DNA of 64,000 nucleotides from Verrucomicrobiota bacterium (GCA_023269675.1 JAHFSX010000010.1:1-64000); one strand, 5' to 3'. Shown: positions 7,546 through 16,189, counted from the first letter of the stretch. Notes: generated from the letters alone by a model not told the origin. Made by a program: numbers and translations.

Positions 7546-9229
7546 CCTCGGTGACGCGCATAATCTCTTCCACCGACGTCATGCCCCTGAACGCCTTGGC
7601 CCAGCCGTCCTCGCGCAAGGTCTTCAGGCCATGCTTGATCGCCGCCTCGCGGATCTCGCTGGAGGCCCTGCGCCCGATGATCAACGACTCGATATCCTCG
7701 GAAACCACCAGCAGCTCAAACAGGCCGCCTCGCCCGCGGTAGCCGGTTTTCGTGCACGCCTCGCACCCCTGCGGCACCCACACGTTGGGCGACGCCGGCG
7801 GATACGGCAGGTCGTACCACTTCATGTCCAGCGGAATCTCGAGCTTGCACTTGGGGCAGAGGCGGCGCACCAGACGCTGAGCCATCACGCCCGCCACGGC
7901 CGACGCCACCAGGAACGGCTCCGCCCCCATGTCGATGAGACGCGCGAAAGCGCCCGCCGCATCGTTCGTGTGCAGGGTGCTGAACACCAAGTGGCCGGTC
8001 AGCGAGGCGTTGATCGCGATCTCCGCGGTTTCGCCGTCGCGGATTTCGCCCACCATGATGATGTCGGGGTCCTGTCGCAGGAAGGCCCGCAGCGCGCGCG
8101 CGAAGGTCAGCCCGATGTCCTGCCGCACCAGCACCTGGTTGATGCCGGGCATCTCGTACTCGATCGGGTCCTCCGCCGTCAGGATGCGCACCTGCATCTT
8201 GTTGATCTCGTGCAGGAACGCGTAAAGCGTGGTGGATTTGCCCGATCCCGTCGGCCCCGTCACCAGAAAGATGCCGTTCGGCCGGTTGATGAGCTTCACG
8301 ACGTGCTCGTAATCGAACGTGTTGAAGCCCAAATCGTGGAGCTTGACGAAATTGCCCGCCTTCTGCAACAGGCGCAGGGAAATCGACTCGCCGTACGCCG
8401 TGGGCATCGTGGAAACGCGGATATCGATGTCGTCGTTGTTGAGACGCACGCCGATGCGGCCGTCCATCGGCAGGCGCTTCTCGGCGATGTCCAGGTTCGC
8501 CATCACCTTGATGCGCGAGATGATCGCGGCCTTCAGGCGGTTCAGCTGCGGGGGAACGTCCACCTTGTGCAGCATGCCGTCAATCCGGTAGCGGATGCGC
8601 AGCTCATCCTCCATCGGCTCGACATGGATATCCGTCGCGCCCTGACGGTCCGCCTCCGCGATGATCTGGTTCACGAACTTGACGATCGAGGCCTCGGCGC
8701 CGATCTCGTTCACGTCGATCTTGGAGATGGAGGCGATGTCGGTGTCCACCGCGTAGCGGCCTTCCTCGATCATCTTCTCGATCGCGTCCGCGCCCACGCC
8801 GTAGTACTTGCGGATCGCCTTGTCGATCTCCTCGCGCGGGCTGAGCGTCACCACCACCGGACACTGCGACGCCAAGCGCAACCCGTCGGTCATGCCCGTG
8901 TTGAACGGGTCGCACGAGACCACGGTCAGAACGCCGTTCTCGACCGTCAGCGGCAACACGTTGTACTGATAGACCGCGCGCGCGGGAAGCCGCGTGATCG
9001 CCTCGTCCGTCGGCTTCACGTCGGCCAGCTCCGTGTAGGGGAACCCCAGGATCTCGCCGATCTTCTTGAGGAAGACATCCTCGCGGGCCAGGCCCAGACG
9101 GACCACCGCGCCGGGCACGCCCGTGCCGTCCGAACGGTCAGCGGCCAACACCTGCGCGATCTGCAGCTCGGTGAACAGCCCCGTTTTTTTCAAAATAAGA
9201 GTCGCAAAAGCATCCGCCGGACCGGCCAT
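7535..9229 (-). CDS. gspE: GspE secretion ATPase
   Basis: Protein of 564 residues. An N-terminal MshEN-like domain (about 1-150) precedes the catalytic core. Visible motifs are the Walker A GPTGSGKST at about 325-333, an Asp-box region, Walker B IIMVGEIRDGETAEIA from about 390, and a His box STLHTNDA. The zinc tetracysteine has CPKC at about 458 and CEAC at about 489, which distinguishes GspE/PilB from retraction ATPases. It powers pseudopilus assembly at the cytoplasmic face through GspL and GspF. It is the first gene of the operon, and any operon promoter should lie in 9230-9320; I see no convincing one. Confidence 0.95.
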   Translation of the reverse strand: MAGPADAFATLILKKTGLFTELQIAQVLAADRSDGTGVPGAVVRLGLAREDVFLKKIGEILGFPYTELADVKPTDEAITRLPARAVYQYNVLPLTVENGVLTVVSCDPFNTGMTDGLRLASQCPVVVTLSPREEIDKAIRKYYGVGADAIEKMIEEGRYAVDTDIASISKIDVNEIGAEASIVKFVNQIIAEADRQGATDIHVEPMEDELRIRYRIDGMLHKVDVPPQLNRLKAAIISRIKVMANLDIAEKRLPMDGRIGVRLNNDDIDIRVSTMPTAYGESISLRLLQKAGNFVKLHDLGFNTFDYEHVVKLINRPNGIFLVTGPTGSGKSTTLYAFLHEINKMQVRILTAEDPIEYEMPGINQVLVRQDIGLTFARALRAFLRQDPDIIMVGEIRDGETAEIAINASLTGHLVFSTLHTNDAAGAFARLIDMGAEPFLVASAVAGVMAQRLVRRLCPKCKLEIPLDMKWYDLPYPPASPNVWVPQGCEACTKTGYRGRGGLFELLVVSEDIESLIIGRRASSEIREAAIKHGLKTLREDGWAKAFRGMTSVEEIMRVTEESA

Positions 9230-9320
9230 GAAGGCAACCCTTTCCTGAGAGTGTTTCCGTTTCCAGATATTGAGCCGCTATGTTACCGCATATTAGTGGC
9301 ATTTTCCATGCCTAATTGCA

Positions 9321-9362
9321 GTTCCGGGTTCCGCGTCCCGGATTCCGAGTCCGGGGTTGACC
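9321..9362. repeat. Heptamer tandem units upstream of gspE
   Basis: Six consecutive 7-base units: GTTCCGG, GTTCCGC, GTCCCGG, ATTCCGA, GTCCGGG, GTTGACC. They lie in the intergenic region between gspE and the divergent tRNA genes. The rest of 9230-9548 shows no gene. Confidence 0.65.
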
Positions 9363-9548
9363 CCTTCGTTCCCGGTCCCAACCGCCCTCAGCGGCTCCGC
9401 AAACACCGCCCAGCAACGCTCAAGGGTCCCGTGTAGGCGGCCCGTCCACGTCTCAAGCCCGGCCTCGCCACCCCGGACATTAAGTCACACCATGTCTTTT
9501 TGTCACAGCGCCGTCGAAAATTAAATGCGCAATTCTGCGCGCGCTCTA

Positions 9549-9577
9549 TTGACCGCAACCCGGGAAACGGCTAAATT
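9549..9577 (+). promoter_or_regulatory. sigma70-like promoter for tRNA genes
   Basis: A -35 box TTGACC (9549-9554) and a -10 box TAAATT (9572-9577) are separated by exactly 17 bases and end 16 bases before the tRNA-Gly gene. Confidence 0.65.
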
Positions 9578-9593
9578 AACACCTTGTTTTTTC

Positions 9594-9667
9594 GCGGGCG
9601 TAACTCAATGGCAGAGTGCTAGCCTTCCAAGCTGGTTACGAGGGTTCGATTCCCTTCGCCCGCTCCA
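9594..9667 (+). tRNA. tRNA-Gly (anticodon UCC)
   Basis: A full cloverleaf can be drawn. The acceptor stem GCGGGCG pairs with CGCCCGC. The D arm is ACTC/GAGT, the anticodon arm CTAGC/GCTGG encloses loop CTTCCAA with anticodon TCC at 9626-9628, and the T arm is GAGGG/CCCTT with loop TTCGATT. The 3' CCA is encoded. Confidence 0.96.
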
Positions 9668-9672
9668 TCCCG

Positions 9673-9758
9673 GCCAGGGTGGCGAAATGGCAGACGCAGC
9701 AGACTCAAAATCTGCCGCCCGAAAGGGTGTGAGGGTTCGACTCCCTCTCCTGGCACCA
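9673..9758 (+). tRNA. tRNA-Leu (anticodon CAA)
   Basis: An 86-base class II tRNA. The acceptor stem is GCCAGGG/TCCTGGC with one G-U pair, and the anticodon arm GCAGA/TCTGC holds loop CTCAAAA with anticodon CAA. A long variable arm (CCGCCCGAAAGGGTG) marks a Leu/Ser type, and the 3' CCA is encoded. It is 5 bases from tRNA-Gly, so the two are co-transcribed. Prophage debris begins just downstream. Confidence 0.95.
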
Positions 9759-9768
9759 CCAAAAGAAG

Positions 9769-9810
9769 CCCCGTAAAACTCGCGTAACTGCCTGATTGTA
9801 CGGGGTTTTT
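9769..9810 (+). terminator. Rho-independent terminator after the tRNA pair
   Basis: A 7-bp stem CCCCGTA (9769-9775) / TACGGGG (9799-9805) is followed by TTTTTGCTTT. The 23-base loop is long, which lowers certainty. Confidence 0.6.
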
Positions 9811-9898
9811 GCTTTCTGGTGGGCGCCGGGAGACACGTCAGGGAGTCCAGACCGCTTGTCTTCTCTTACCCTCGCTTACCCTTGTTTGTTGACGGCAT

Positions 9899-9920
9899 AA
9901 GTATACCTCAAGTATACCTC
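9899..9920. repeat. Perfect tandem 11-mer AAGTATACCTC
   Basis: Two exact adjacent copies of AAGTATACCTC (9899-9909, 9910-9920) lie in the noncoding stretch 9811-10053, between the tRNA terminator and the prophage remnant. They could be an operator or att-flank of the lost integrase region. The rest of the stretch holds nothing I recognise. Confidence 0.55.
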
Positions 9921-10053
9921 CCTTTTCAAGCGTAAGGGCCGTGATTTGCCCCCCTTGTCGGCCTTCTTTTTACCAGCCAAGCAACATCACGAATTGACCC
10001 AGACAAAACTGGGAACGTCAGCGAAACCCGGCCACCCGGCCCCCTATAAGACG

Positions 10054-10341
10054 CTACTTGACCAGCGGCAGCGACAGTTCCCCGGTCACCGTGTTGCTGG
10101 CCGCACTCCCGCCGCCGACGCTCACATAGACGTTTTCGGCGACCAAGACCACACGCCCGGCGGCGACGCGCACACCGTTTGTCGCCACCTCCACGCCGTT
10201 CGTGCCCACGCCCCCGGCTTCGGTCACCCGCACGTCCCGGACATGGACCAGAGAGGTCTGGCTGATCCCGCGGTATGCGCAACAGCCCGCGACCCCCGCA
10301 GCCGCCAGTGCCACAAGTCCCACTTCAAGGCCCCTCATCAT
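10054..10341 (-). CDS. Small phage-like lipoprotein
   Basis: Protein of 95 residues starting MMRGLEVGLVALAAAGVAGCC. The short hydrophobic signal ends in a lipobox-like VAGC, so it may be lipidated. The mature part is rich in Val, Gly and Thr and ends LSLPLVK. Its ATG overlaps the stop of the holin-like gene as ATGA. By position it could be an Rz1/spanin-like or structural prophage protein, but I recognise no family. The start is chosen for the overlap and the signal peptide. Confidence 0.5.
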   Translation of the reverse strand: MMRGLEVGLVALAAAGVAGCCAYRGISQTSLVHVRDVRVTEAGGVGTNGVEVATNGVRVAAGRVVLVAENVYVSVGGGSAASNTVTGELSLPLVK

Positions 10342-10589
10342 GCGCCACCCGCCTTCGCCAGCACCTTGGCCAGCATGAAACCGCCCGTGACAGCCCCCGC
10401 GATGGCGGTCCCGGCAACGACCGACACGACCCAAAGCAAGGAGTGGATCACCATCTCGTGGCGTTCCAGACGCGTCTGGATCGACGTGTGACCGTTGTCC
10501 ACGAAGAGCCGAGACTCGATGCTAGCCAGTTTATCGAATACAGCGGCATGCTGTTTCGCGCATTCCGCCTTCGTCACGCACCCGTTCAT
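10338..10589 (-). CDS. Holin/XhlA-like small membrane protein
   Basis: Protein of 83 residues from MNGCVTKAECAKQ. An N-terminal amphipathic, charged segment (KLASIESRLFVDNGHTSIQ) is followed by one strong membrane helix (VIHSLLWVVSVVAGTAIAG) and a short basic end. This layout resembles phage XhlA/haemolysin-like holin accessories. It overlaps the downstream lipoprotein gene by 4 bases, so the pair behaves as a lysis-type cassette left in a decayed prophage. The function is inferred only from size, topology and context. Confidence 0.5.
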   Translation of the reverse strand: MNGCVTKAECAKQHAAVFDKLASIESRLFVDNGHTSIQTRLERHEMVIHSLLWVVSVVAGTAIAGAVTGGFMLAKVLAKAGGA

Positions 10590-10614
10590 CGCTACACCCC
10601 CTAACCCATAAGAC

Positions 10615-10920
10615 TCAGCTCTTGTAGTTGACGCCCCCACTCCCGTCGCCGTCAGCACCAGCCTGCAGTCCGCCCTCAGCAGCGGAACCGGCCGCGTAAA
10701 GCGGCGTGCCCGTCGCCCCGGCAGCCGCGCCGCCGGACTTCAGCTCCAGGTAAAGCCGCCGCAGATAGATCTCCGAATCCAGCCACGCCGAGCGGTACGG
10801 CTCCGCTTCCGCCCCCATTTCGTGCGCCAGCATGTACCACGTGACCGCCGACACATGCCGCAGACAGGAGAGCGGCACGCTGCCGGCGTCCAACTTGCCG
10901 TCGTCATCGGCATCGGGGTG
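10615..10920 (-). pseudogene. Mu gp36-like virion protein fragment
   Basis: The open frame encodes a DADDDGKLDAG stretch, a helical segment with CLRHVSAVTWYMLAHEMG, and RRLYLELKSG, then a Gly/Ala-rich tail ending NYKS. Phage Mu gp36-type proteins have an acidic start, a Cys-containing helix and a C-terminal basic loop in the same order. The reading frame upstream of about 10920 is lost where a plus-strand HTH fragment begins, so the gene is broken. The family call is tentative. Confidence 0.4.
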
Positions 10921-11052
10921 TCGAGCCTGACGGTCTCGAAGTGGGAGCACGCCGAGGGCCGGATCGCGATGCGCAGCCGGACGCTGGCGGCCTTCGCCGG
11001 GATCCGCGGCATGGGCAAGCGGGACGCGCAGCAGGCGCTGGCGCGCGAGTAA
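10912..11052 (+). pseudogene. XRE-type HTH regulator, 3' fragment
   Basis: The frame reads GVSSLTVSKWEHAEGRIAM followed by a short basic tail and a TAA at 11050-11052. VSxxTVSKWExxxGRI is the recognition-helix region of XRE/HipB-like HTH proteins. The N-terminal half is missing at the junction near 10915, so this is a remnant, probably of a prophage repressor-like gene. Confidence 0.45.
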
Positions 11053-11120
11053 GGGCCGGGAAACAGATAGCGCCGGGGAACCTCACATTTGACGCCTGCC
11101 GGAAAGGGAGTCGAGCGTAA

Positions 11121-11216
11121 CACCCCCTCACCAATGAGCCCATCAGCCGCCTCAACAAGTACCGCCTGACGCAGAAAGGTCAAAAAGCACTCGCGTCCCT
11201 AAAGGAACGCGGGTGA
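11121..11216 (+). pseudogene. C-terminal fragment of an unknown (possibly phage) protein
   Basis: A short open frame ends ISRLNKYRLTQKGQKALASL and then KERG-stop at 11216. It has a winged-helix-like flavour (YxLTxKGxxAL) but no start and only about 30 codons. It is probably debris of a regulator or phage protein. From 11217 to 11290 I see nothing. Confidence 0.3.
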
Positions 11217-11290
11217 TCCGGACAAACAGAATGCCGGCGATGAACGATGAAGGAGGCGGATTGTAGCCGGAAGCCCATTCCGGGGCTTGA

Positions 11291-12007
11291 TTAACGGGCA
11301 TCACGGGCTCGGCCGCTTTTCTCGAGCAGCCGGTCGTGAAGTTGCTTGGCCCAGAAGTCGCAGGCGTCTTCCGCCGTGTGCCACTTGCTGAACTTGTCGA
11401 ATTTGAAGGTGTACTTGCGGCCGACCCGGGCGTCCACCGCAGCAAGGACCCGCTTGCCTGTGACGGAGTCCAGCGCTTCACACTCCGCGCCGATCTCGCC
11501 GACGGACAGATGCTTGCCCGTGGCGAGCGCCTTGACGCCGCTGAGAGCGATGCCGATCGGTATCACCGTTGAGACCGTGTCCAGCACGACCATGGAACCC
11601 TTCGCTTCCGTGATGGCTATCCGTATGCGCAACACGTCGGGTCCGGGCTGGCTGACCAGGGCATAATCCTTCTTCAGTTGTTCACGTAATGTGGCGTCAA
11701 AGTAGTTCAGCAACTTCTGCTGATTCTCTTTTGACATCGTGGCCATGCTGCTGTTCTTGCCCGACGCGTAGGCGCGGACCGGTTCGAGCATGATCTTGCT
11801 GTACGCGCGGAAGTTGGCTTTCGGATCGATGTAACTCAGCATCGCCGTATCGCCGCCAAGGTCTTTCAACTGGCTGTAGTCGCGCAGGAACCCTGATCCG
11901 GTGACCGAACGTTTCTGATACGTTGAAGCACATCCGCCCAGGAGCAGAGCGCCCGCGACTGCCATGCATGAAAGGCCCAGACCAGAGATAAGCGTTGTAT
12001 TTTTCAT
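11291..12007 (-). CDS. DUF3313-like outer-membrane lipoprotein
   Basis: Protein of 238 residues starting MKNTTLISGLGLSCM, with a signal peptide ending in the lipobox LLGGC. The mature part resembles the DUF3313 family: FLRDYSQLKDL near the N-terminus, then an alpha/beta body and a Trp-containing C-terminus. The function of the family is unknown. A purine-rich ribosome site (AAGGAAG) lies before the ATG. It is the last gene of the minus-strand sulfatase/phosphatase cluster, 55 bases after an outer-membrane protein gene, so it may serve that system. Confidence 0.7.
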   Translation of the reverse strand: MKNTTLISGLGLSCMAVAGALLLGGCASTYQKRSVTGSGFLRDYSQLKDLGGDTAMLSYIDPKANFRAYSKIMLEPVRAYASGKNSSMATMSKENQQKLLNYFDATLREQLKKDYALVSQPGPDVLRIRIAITEAKGSMVVLDTVSTVIPIGIALSGVKALATGKHLSVGEIGAECEALDSVTGKRVLAAVDARVGRKYTFKFDKFSKWHTAEDACDFWAKQLHDRLLEKSGRARDAR

Positions 12008-12062
12008 CGTTTCTTCCTTCTTTCGTGTTAAGCCGACGGACGTCATCGGCAAGTGAGTCTTC

Positions 12063-12869
12063 TCATTTCGGGAACAACAGCGTGAGCCCCGCGCGGAAGC
12101 CGAAGTCTTCCGGACCGCCGTCCGGTGACTCCGCCCAATACCGGGGTCCCGCAAACACCTGAAGAATCTGCCCCTTGATTTTCAGCATCTGGTTGACCGT
12201 CATGTTGACCGGCACCGACCACGTGTCGGCGTCCCAGTCATACGAGGTTTCCGTGTTCAGAACGATGGTCGTTTTTGTCTTCTTGAAAAGGTACGTTGTG
12301 AACGGCTGCACGAACGTGGCGTTGATATCCTCGCGGTCGGTCTCTCCGGCGTAGGACCAAATGTGGTTGAACAATAGGCCAACCGTCCACGGGCCGCTCT
12401 GTTTCAGAGCCACGGCGGTCGGCCCCGCGCCCCACTTCTCCCCTCCGAGGACCTCGTCAGTGGCGGTCGGGAGCAACAAGGCGGGGCCGACGCCCCAAAT
12501 GATCCCGTTCGCCGTCGGCTTCTTGGGCGAGAAGAACAGGCTCTGCAACATGTCCCCCATCCCCGACTTGTCGCCGTAAGGCATGTCCTGCATGTCCACC
12601 AGCGGCACGATCGTACGCGAGATCACGTTCCAGTCTCTGCCGAGCGAGATCGGGATGACCGGCTGAATGTTGAGCAGAGACCTCGACCCTTTGTTGTCCG
12701 GCCCCATGTTGTGGTCGAAGTTGTACTGAAGCGGCACGCTGATCAGCGAGGCGATCGGATTGGACAGTTTCATGGCCAAGTCAAACGCCTCATCCGTCTC
12801 CTTATCTTGCGCCATGACCGATAGTGCTGACACAACGGCCATCGTCTCAAGAACCACTCGCAATTTCAC
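12063..12869 (-). CDS. Outer-membrane beta-barrel-like protein
   Basis: Protein of 268 residues with a signal peptide (MKLRVVLETMAVVSALSVMAQ). Alternating-residue beta strands follow, with many aromatic residues, and a C-terminal strand ending in GLTLLFPK. Segments such as LNIQPVIPISL and GVGPALLLPTATDE match the neuromedin-U/phenol MetA-pathway porin-like family. It should sit in the outer membrane and may pass small or aromatic substrates. It lies between the phosphatase fusion and the DUF3313 lipoprotein, all co-oriented. The substrate is unknown. Confidence 0.7.
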   Translation of the reverse strand: MKLRVVLETMAVVSALSVMAQDKETDEAFDLAMKLSNPIASLISVPLQYNFDHNMGPDNKGSRSLLNIQPVIPISLGRDWNVISRTIVPLVDMQDMPYGDKSGMGDMLQSLFFSPKKPTANGIIWGVGPALLLPTATDEVLGGEKWGAGPTAVALKQSGPWTVGLLFNHIWSYAGETDREDINATFVQPFTTYLFKKTKTTIVLNTETSYDWDADTWSVPVNMTVNQMLKIKGQILQVFAGPRYWAESPDGGPEDFGFRAGLTLLFPK

Positions 12870-12962
12870 AGCTGTTTTCCCTCATTCTCTTGTGAAGTCG
12901 CAGGCCGCCCGCTCGGGCAGCCCGCACGTCGCTCACGCGGATTTTGACGCAGCTTGAATGCC

Positions 12963-14474
12963 TCAAGGTTTCAGGTCGAATTGTTTGAGCTTCTTCGCCG
13001 CCGTGCCGAACTGTCCGAGCTGGTAAACGGCCGCGCCGGCGGGCGAAAAGGTGAACGGCTCAAACGGTGCGGCCAGCATGGGGTCGAGGTACGTTTTGGG
13101 CGCGACGCCGGTGGTGACATGCGGATTGAAATTCTCACCGGAGCCCTTCGGCACGAACGCCGAAACGTAGCTGATCAAGGCCGGATCAATCACCGGGTCT
13201 GCGGGCGTGGTGGCGAACGCGGACGAGTCCCCGGCCTCCACCGTGAACGGGGCGACGGCGGCAAGCAGGTCCGCCTGCAGCTTGAGCATTTCCGGCGTGG
13301 GCTTCGCGCAGATGCCCGCCAGTCCATTGGCACCGGTCGGAATGTAGTAGAATTTGAAGGCCTCCAGCTTCAGGGCTGTCACATTGGCACGTGCGAGCAC
13401 CGCGCCGGCGGCGGCATAGACCTTGCCGAGGTCCGCCGTGCGGACGTAGCGCTGGATCAGCGTGATATGCGGCGTGTGCGTCGCATCCAGGGAAAAGCCA
13501 TCCGGGAAGACCTTGCGCAGACGGGCGTTGTTGTCGGAGCAATGGAGCAGCATCGTGGCGTCCGGCTCCAGGAGGATGTCAATGGCTGTCACGCTGCGGG
13601 CCTGGAATCCCAGCTCCAGCGCCGCCGCTTCAGCGCCGCAATCGCACGTCGGATGGGTGCCCTTGGCGCGGAGCGCCGCATATTCAGACTTCGCCGCCGC
13701 CAGATCCGCCTGAAACGTGGGATCGGCGTGCAGCCGCGCCACGGTGGCCGCGCCCATGAAACGGCCCCAGACCACGTCGCTATACCAGTGGTGGTTGCAG
13801 ACGATGCGGCTCTCTCCGAAAGCGCGGCCGCGCGCGAGAATCTGGTTTTCGCGATCCGGCGCGATCTCGCTCAGGATAAGAGCAAAGCCCCATCCGAGAG
13901 CGGTGTGCCCGGACGGGTAAGAAGGGTCTTTCTCAAGAAAGGTGCGGGCTTCGGGCACGGCCATGGGCTCTCCATTCACCTGGAAGGGCCGCTGGCGTTT
14001 GTAGCAGTTCTTGGCGGCGTAGGTGGACAGGCCGACATCCGTGAACGCGCGACACAACAAAGTATACAGATACGGGGCGCTCTCCTTCGTGATCCGCGTA
14101 TTGAGCGCACAGGAAAAAGTGTCGATAAAATGCGGCAGTTTCAGGTCGTAGTCGGACGCGGCCAGCGCGAAGCGCGGCGTGTCGCGCAAAGCGAAGGAGC
14201 TTTGAGCGACCTCCACATCGTGAGCGTAGGCGGCCGTACCGGGGGCGGGCGGCGGCGGAATCAGGATCAGGCTGTTCGGCAGGTTCGAGGAGGCCAGATA
14301 CCCCTGCAACATGCCCAAGCCGAGTTCCGGGTGGATTTCGGGAACCGTGCCGAGCCGGGTCCGGGCCGAGGCTGAGGCGGCGTTTCGGGTTGTGCAGCCA
14401 ACAAACAGGCCGAGCGAAAGGACACCGGCCAACGCCACGCTGAAGACGATCCGCCGGCGGTGAGTGATCTTCAT
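12963..14474 (-). CDS. PAP2 acid phosphatase fused to 2H phosphoesterase domain
   Basis: Protein of 503 residues with a lipobox-like signal (LGLFVGC). Residues about 45-260 form a class A PAP2 acid phosphatase. All three motifs are present: K155-x6-R162-P163, P187-SGHT, and S222-R-x5-H229-x3-D233. Residues about 290-500 resemble a 2H phosphoesterase (LigT-like) domain, with two HxTx motifs, HITL at 336-339 and HVTT at 452-455. The protein should act in the periplasm or on the outer membrane. The first domain would release phosphate from monoesters and the second would act on cyclic or 2'-5' phosphoesters. It follows the sulfatase gene after a hairpin. I do not know this fusion as a described enzyme. 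Confidence 0.8.
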   Translation of the reverse strand: MKITHRRRIVFSVALAGVLSLGLFVGCTTRNAASASARTRLGTVPEIHPELGLGMLQGYLASSNLPNSLILIPPPPAPGTAAYAHDVEVAQSSFALRDTPRFALAASDYDLKLPHFIDTFSCALNTRITKESAPYLYTLLCRAFTDVGLSTYAAKNCYKRQRPFQVNGEPMAVPEARTFLEKDPSYPSGHTALGWGFALILSEIAPDRENQILARGRAFGESRIVCNHHWYSDVVWGRFMGAATVARLHADPTFQADLAAAKSEYAALRAKGTHPTCDCGAEAAALELGFQARSVTAIDILLEPDATMLLHCSDNNARLRKVFPDGFSLDATHTPHITLIQRYVRTADLGKVYAAAGAVLARANVTALKLEAFKFYYIPTGANGLAGICAKPTPEMLKLQADLLAAVAPFTVEAGDSSAFATTPADPVIDPALISYVSAFVPKGSGENFNPHVTTGVAPKTYLDPMLAAPFEPFTFSPAGAAVYQLGQFGTAAKKLKQFDLKP

Positions 14475-14513
14475 TTTCGGTACTTTCTGTGGTTGTCGGA
14501 CTTGTGGGGGCTA

Positions 14514-14539
14514 CGCCCGCCGCCGTACGGCGGCGGGCG
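14514..14539. terminator. Perfect 26-base GC palindrome between sulfatase and phosphatase genes
   Basis: Twelve GC-rich bases (CGCCCGCCGCCG) are followed by TA and their exact reverse complement. There is no U tract on either side, so it may stabilise an mRNA end or attenuate readthrough rather than terminate fully. Confidence 0.5.
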
Positions 14540-14557
14540 AAACAGTGAGGCCGCGGG

Positions 14558-16189
14558 TTACTTGCCGCTCGCCATCGCTTCCATCTGCTTCTGCATCTTG
14601 GTCAGGTTGAACGAACCCGGCGTCTGGCTGGGCGGGAAGTCCTTCAAGGTCGTGAGGAACTTGGCGACCTGAGCAACGCTGGGAGTGATGATGTAGATGC
14701 GGTCAATCATCCAGTCGTAGTAGGTGTTCGAGTTTTCCTGGGCCTTCTCGAAGGGATCGCGTCGAAGGTTGACGATCGTCGGACAACGCAGCTCGACGAA
14801 TGGCTCCAGCCAGATCTTCAGCGTCTTCTCCCGGTTTTCCATGAAGGTGACTTTCCAGTCCGTGTAACGGACGGCAATGATCTCGCAGATGTCATTCACG
14901 TAGATGAACTCCTTGCGCGGCGACTCCTTCGTCTTGCCGCTCAGGTAGTCGAGCAGGTTGTAGCCATCCAGGTGGTTCTTGTACGTGCGGCCATTGAGTT
15001 CCACGCCCTTGAGAAGCTTCTCCGTGATGTCCGGCGCGCCGGCGGCGGCGGCGAAGGTCGGGAGCCAGTCCTCGTGCGCGGCGATGCCGTTGAGCCACGT
15101 GCCCGCCGGGAAATGGCCGGGCCAGCGAGCGAAACAGGAGACGCGGTAGGCGCCTTCCCAGTTCGAGTTTTTCTCACCGTGGAAGGGGGTGGTGCCGGCA
15201 TCCGGCCAGGTATTGTAGTGCGGGCCGTTGTCCGTGGAATACTGGACGATGGTGTCGTTCGCGAGGCCGAGTTCGTCGATCAGCTTGAGCAGTTCGCCGA
15301 CCTGCATGTCGTGCTCGACCATGCCGTCGCTGTATTCGTCCTGGCCCGAGATGCCCCGGTGCTCCGCCTTCACATGGGTGCGGAAGTGCATGCGCGTGCC
15401 GTTCCACCAGCAGAAGAAGGGCTTCCCTTCTTTGGCCTGCCGCGTGATGAACTCCTTCGCGGCGGCGATTGTTTCGTCATCAATCGTCTCCATGCGCTTC
15501 TTGGTGAGCGGGCCGGTGTTCTCGATGGTTTGGCCGCCCTTGCCGTCGGCCTTGCACCGGAGCACGCCGCGCGGTCCGTATTTCTTCAGGAACTCCGGGT
15601 TTTTCGGATAGTCCAGATTCTCGGGCTCCTCCTCCGCGTTGAGGTGATAGAGGTTGCCGAGGAACTCGTCGAAGCCGTGCATCGTGGGCAGATGCTCGTC
15701 CAGGTCGCCCTCGTGGTTCTTGCCGAACTGACCGGTGGCGTAGCCCTGGCTCTTGAGGACGGTGGCCATGGTGACGTCGGTCTTCTGCCAGCCTTCCTTC
15801 GCGCCGGGCAGGCCGACCTTGGTCATGCCGTTGCGGAGGGGGACGCAGCCGCCAATGAAGGCCGCGCGCCCGGCCGTGCAACTCTGCTGGGCGTAATAGT
15901 CCGTGAAGGCCACGCCTTCTCTGGCGATGCGGTCAATGTTCGGCGTCTGGTAGCCCATCATGCCATGGTTGTTGTAACTGATGTTCTGGATGCCGATGTC
16001 GTCGCCCCAGATCACAAGGATGTTGGGCTTCTTCCCGTCGCCGGGCGCGGCTTGCGCCGTCATGGGCAGCAGGGTTGTGCTGGCCGCAAGCGAGACGCCG
16101 CCCACGATGCCCAGCATTTTTAGCAGCCGCATCGGACTGCTGATTTCCTCGGCGATGTCCCACGCCAAGGTGTTCTGTCTTTTACTCAT
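14558..16189 (-). CDS. Sulfatase (formylglycine-dependent arylsulfatase family)
   Basis: Protein of 543 residues from MSKRQNTLAW. A long N-region and hydrophobic helix (about 22-47) end in AQAA and form a signal peptide. The sulfatase fold begins KPNILVIWGDDIG, with metal-binding Asp63 and Asp64. The signature C104-TAG-R108 is the Cys-type CxAxR motif whose Cys becomes formylglycine. Other metal and substrate residues include GKNHEGD and STDNGPH. A strong ribosome site (AGGAGGA) selects the ATG at 16189 over one 39 bases upstream. The maturase is encoded immediately upstream. The enzyme should desulfate sulfate esters in the periplasm; the substrate is not visible from sequence. Confidence 0.93.
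   Translation of the reverse strand: MSKRQNTLAWDIAEEISSPMRLLKMLGIVGGVSLAASTTLLPMTAQAAPGDGKKPNILVIWGDDIGIQNISYNNHGMMGYQTPNIDRIAREGVAFTDYYAQQSCTAGRAAFIGGCVPLRNGMTKVGLPGAKEGWQKTDVTMATVLKSQGYATGQFGKNHEGDLDEHLPTMHGFDEFLGNLYHLNAEEEPENLDYPKNPEFLKKYGPRGVLRCKADGKGGQTIENTGPLTKKRMETIDDETIAAAKEFITRQAKEGKPFFCWWNGTRMHFRTHVKAEHRGISGQDEYSDGMVEHDMQVGELLKLIDELGLANDTIVQYSTDNGPHYNTWPDAGTTPFHGEKNSNWEGAYRVSCFARWPGHFPAGTWLNGIAAHEDWLPTFAAAAGAPDITEKLLKGVELNGRTYKNHLDGYNLLDYLSGKTKESPRKEFIYVNDICEIIAVRYTDWKVTFMENREKTLKIWLEPFVELRCPTIVNLRRDPFEKAQENSNTYYDWMIDRIYIITPSVAQVAKFLTTLKDFPPSQTPGSFNLTKMQKQMEAMASGK

Noticed and set aside
9735..11290. A second copy of the tRNA-Leu 3' end marking the far prophage att site
   Set aside because: I looked for the T-arm and acceptor sequence up to 11290 and found no copy.
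12954..14375. 473-codon plus-strand frame opposite the phosphatase fusion
   Set aside because: It has no recognisable fold and no ribosome site; the opposite strand has both active sites.
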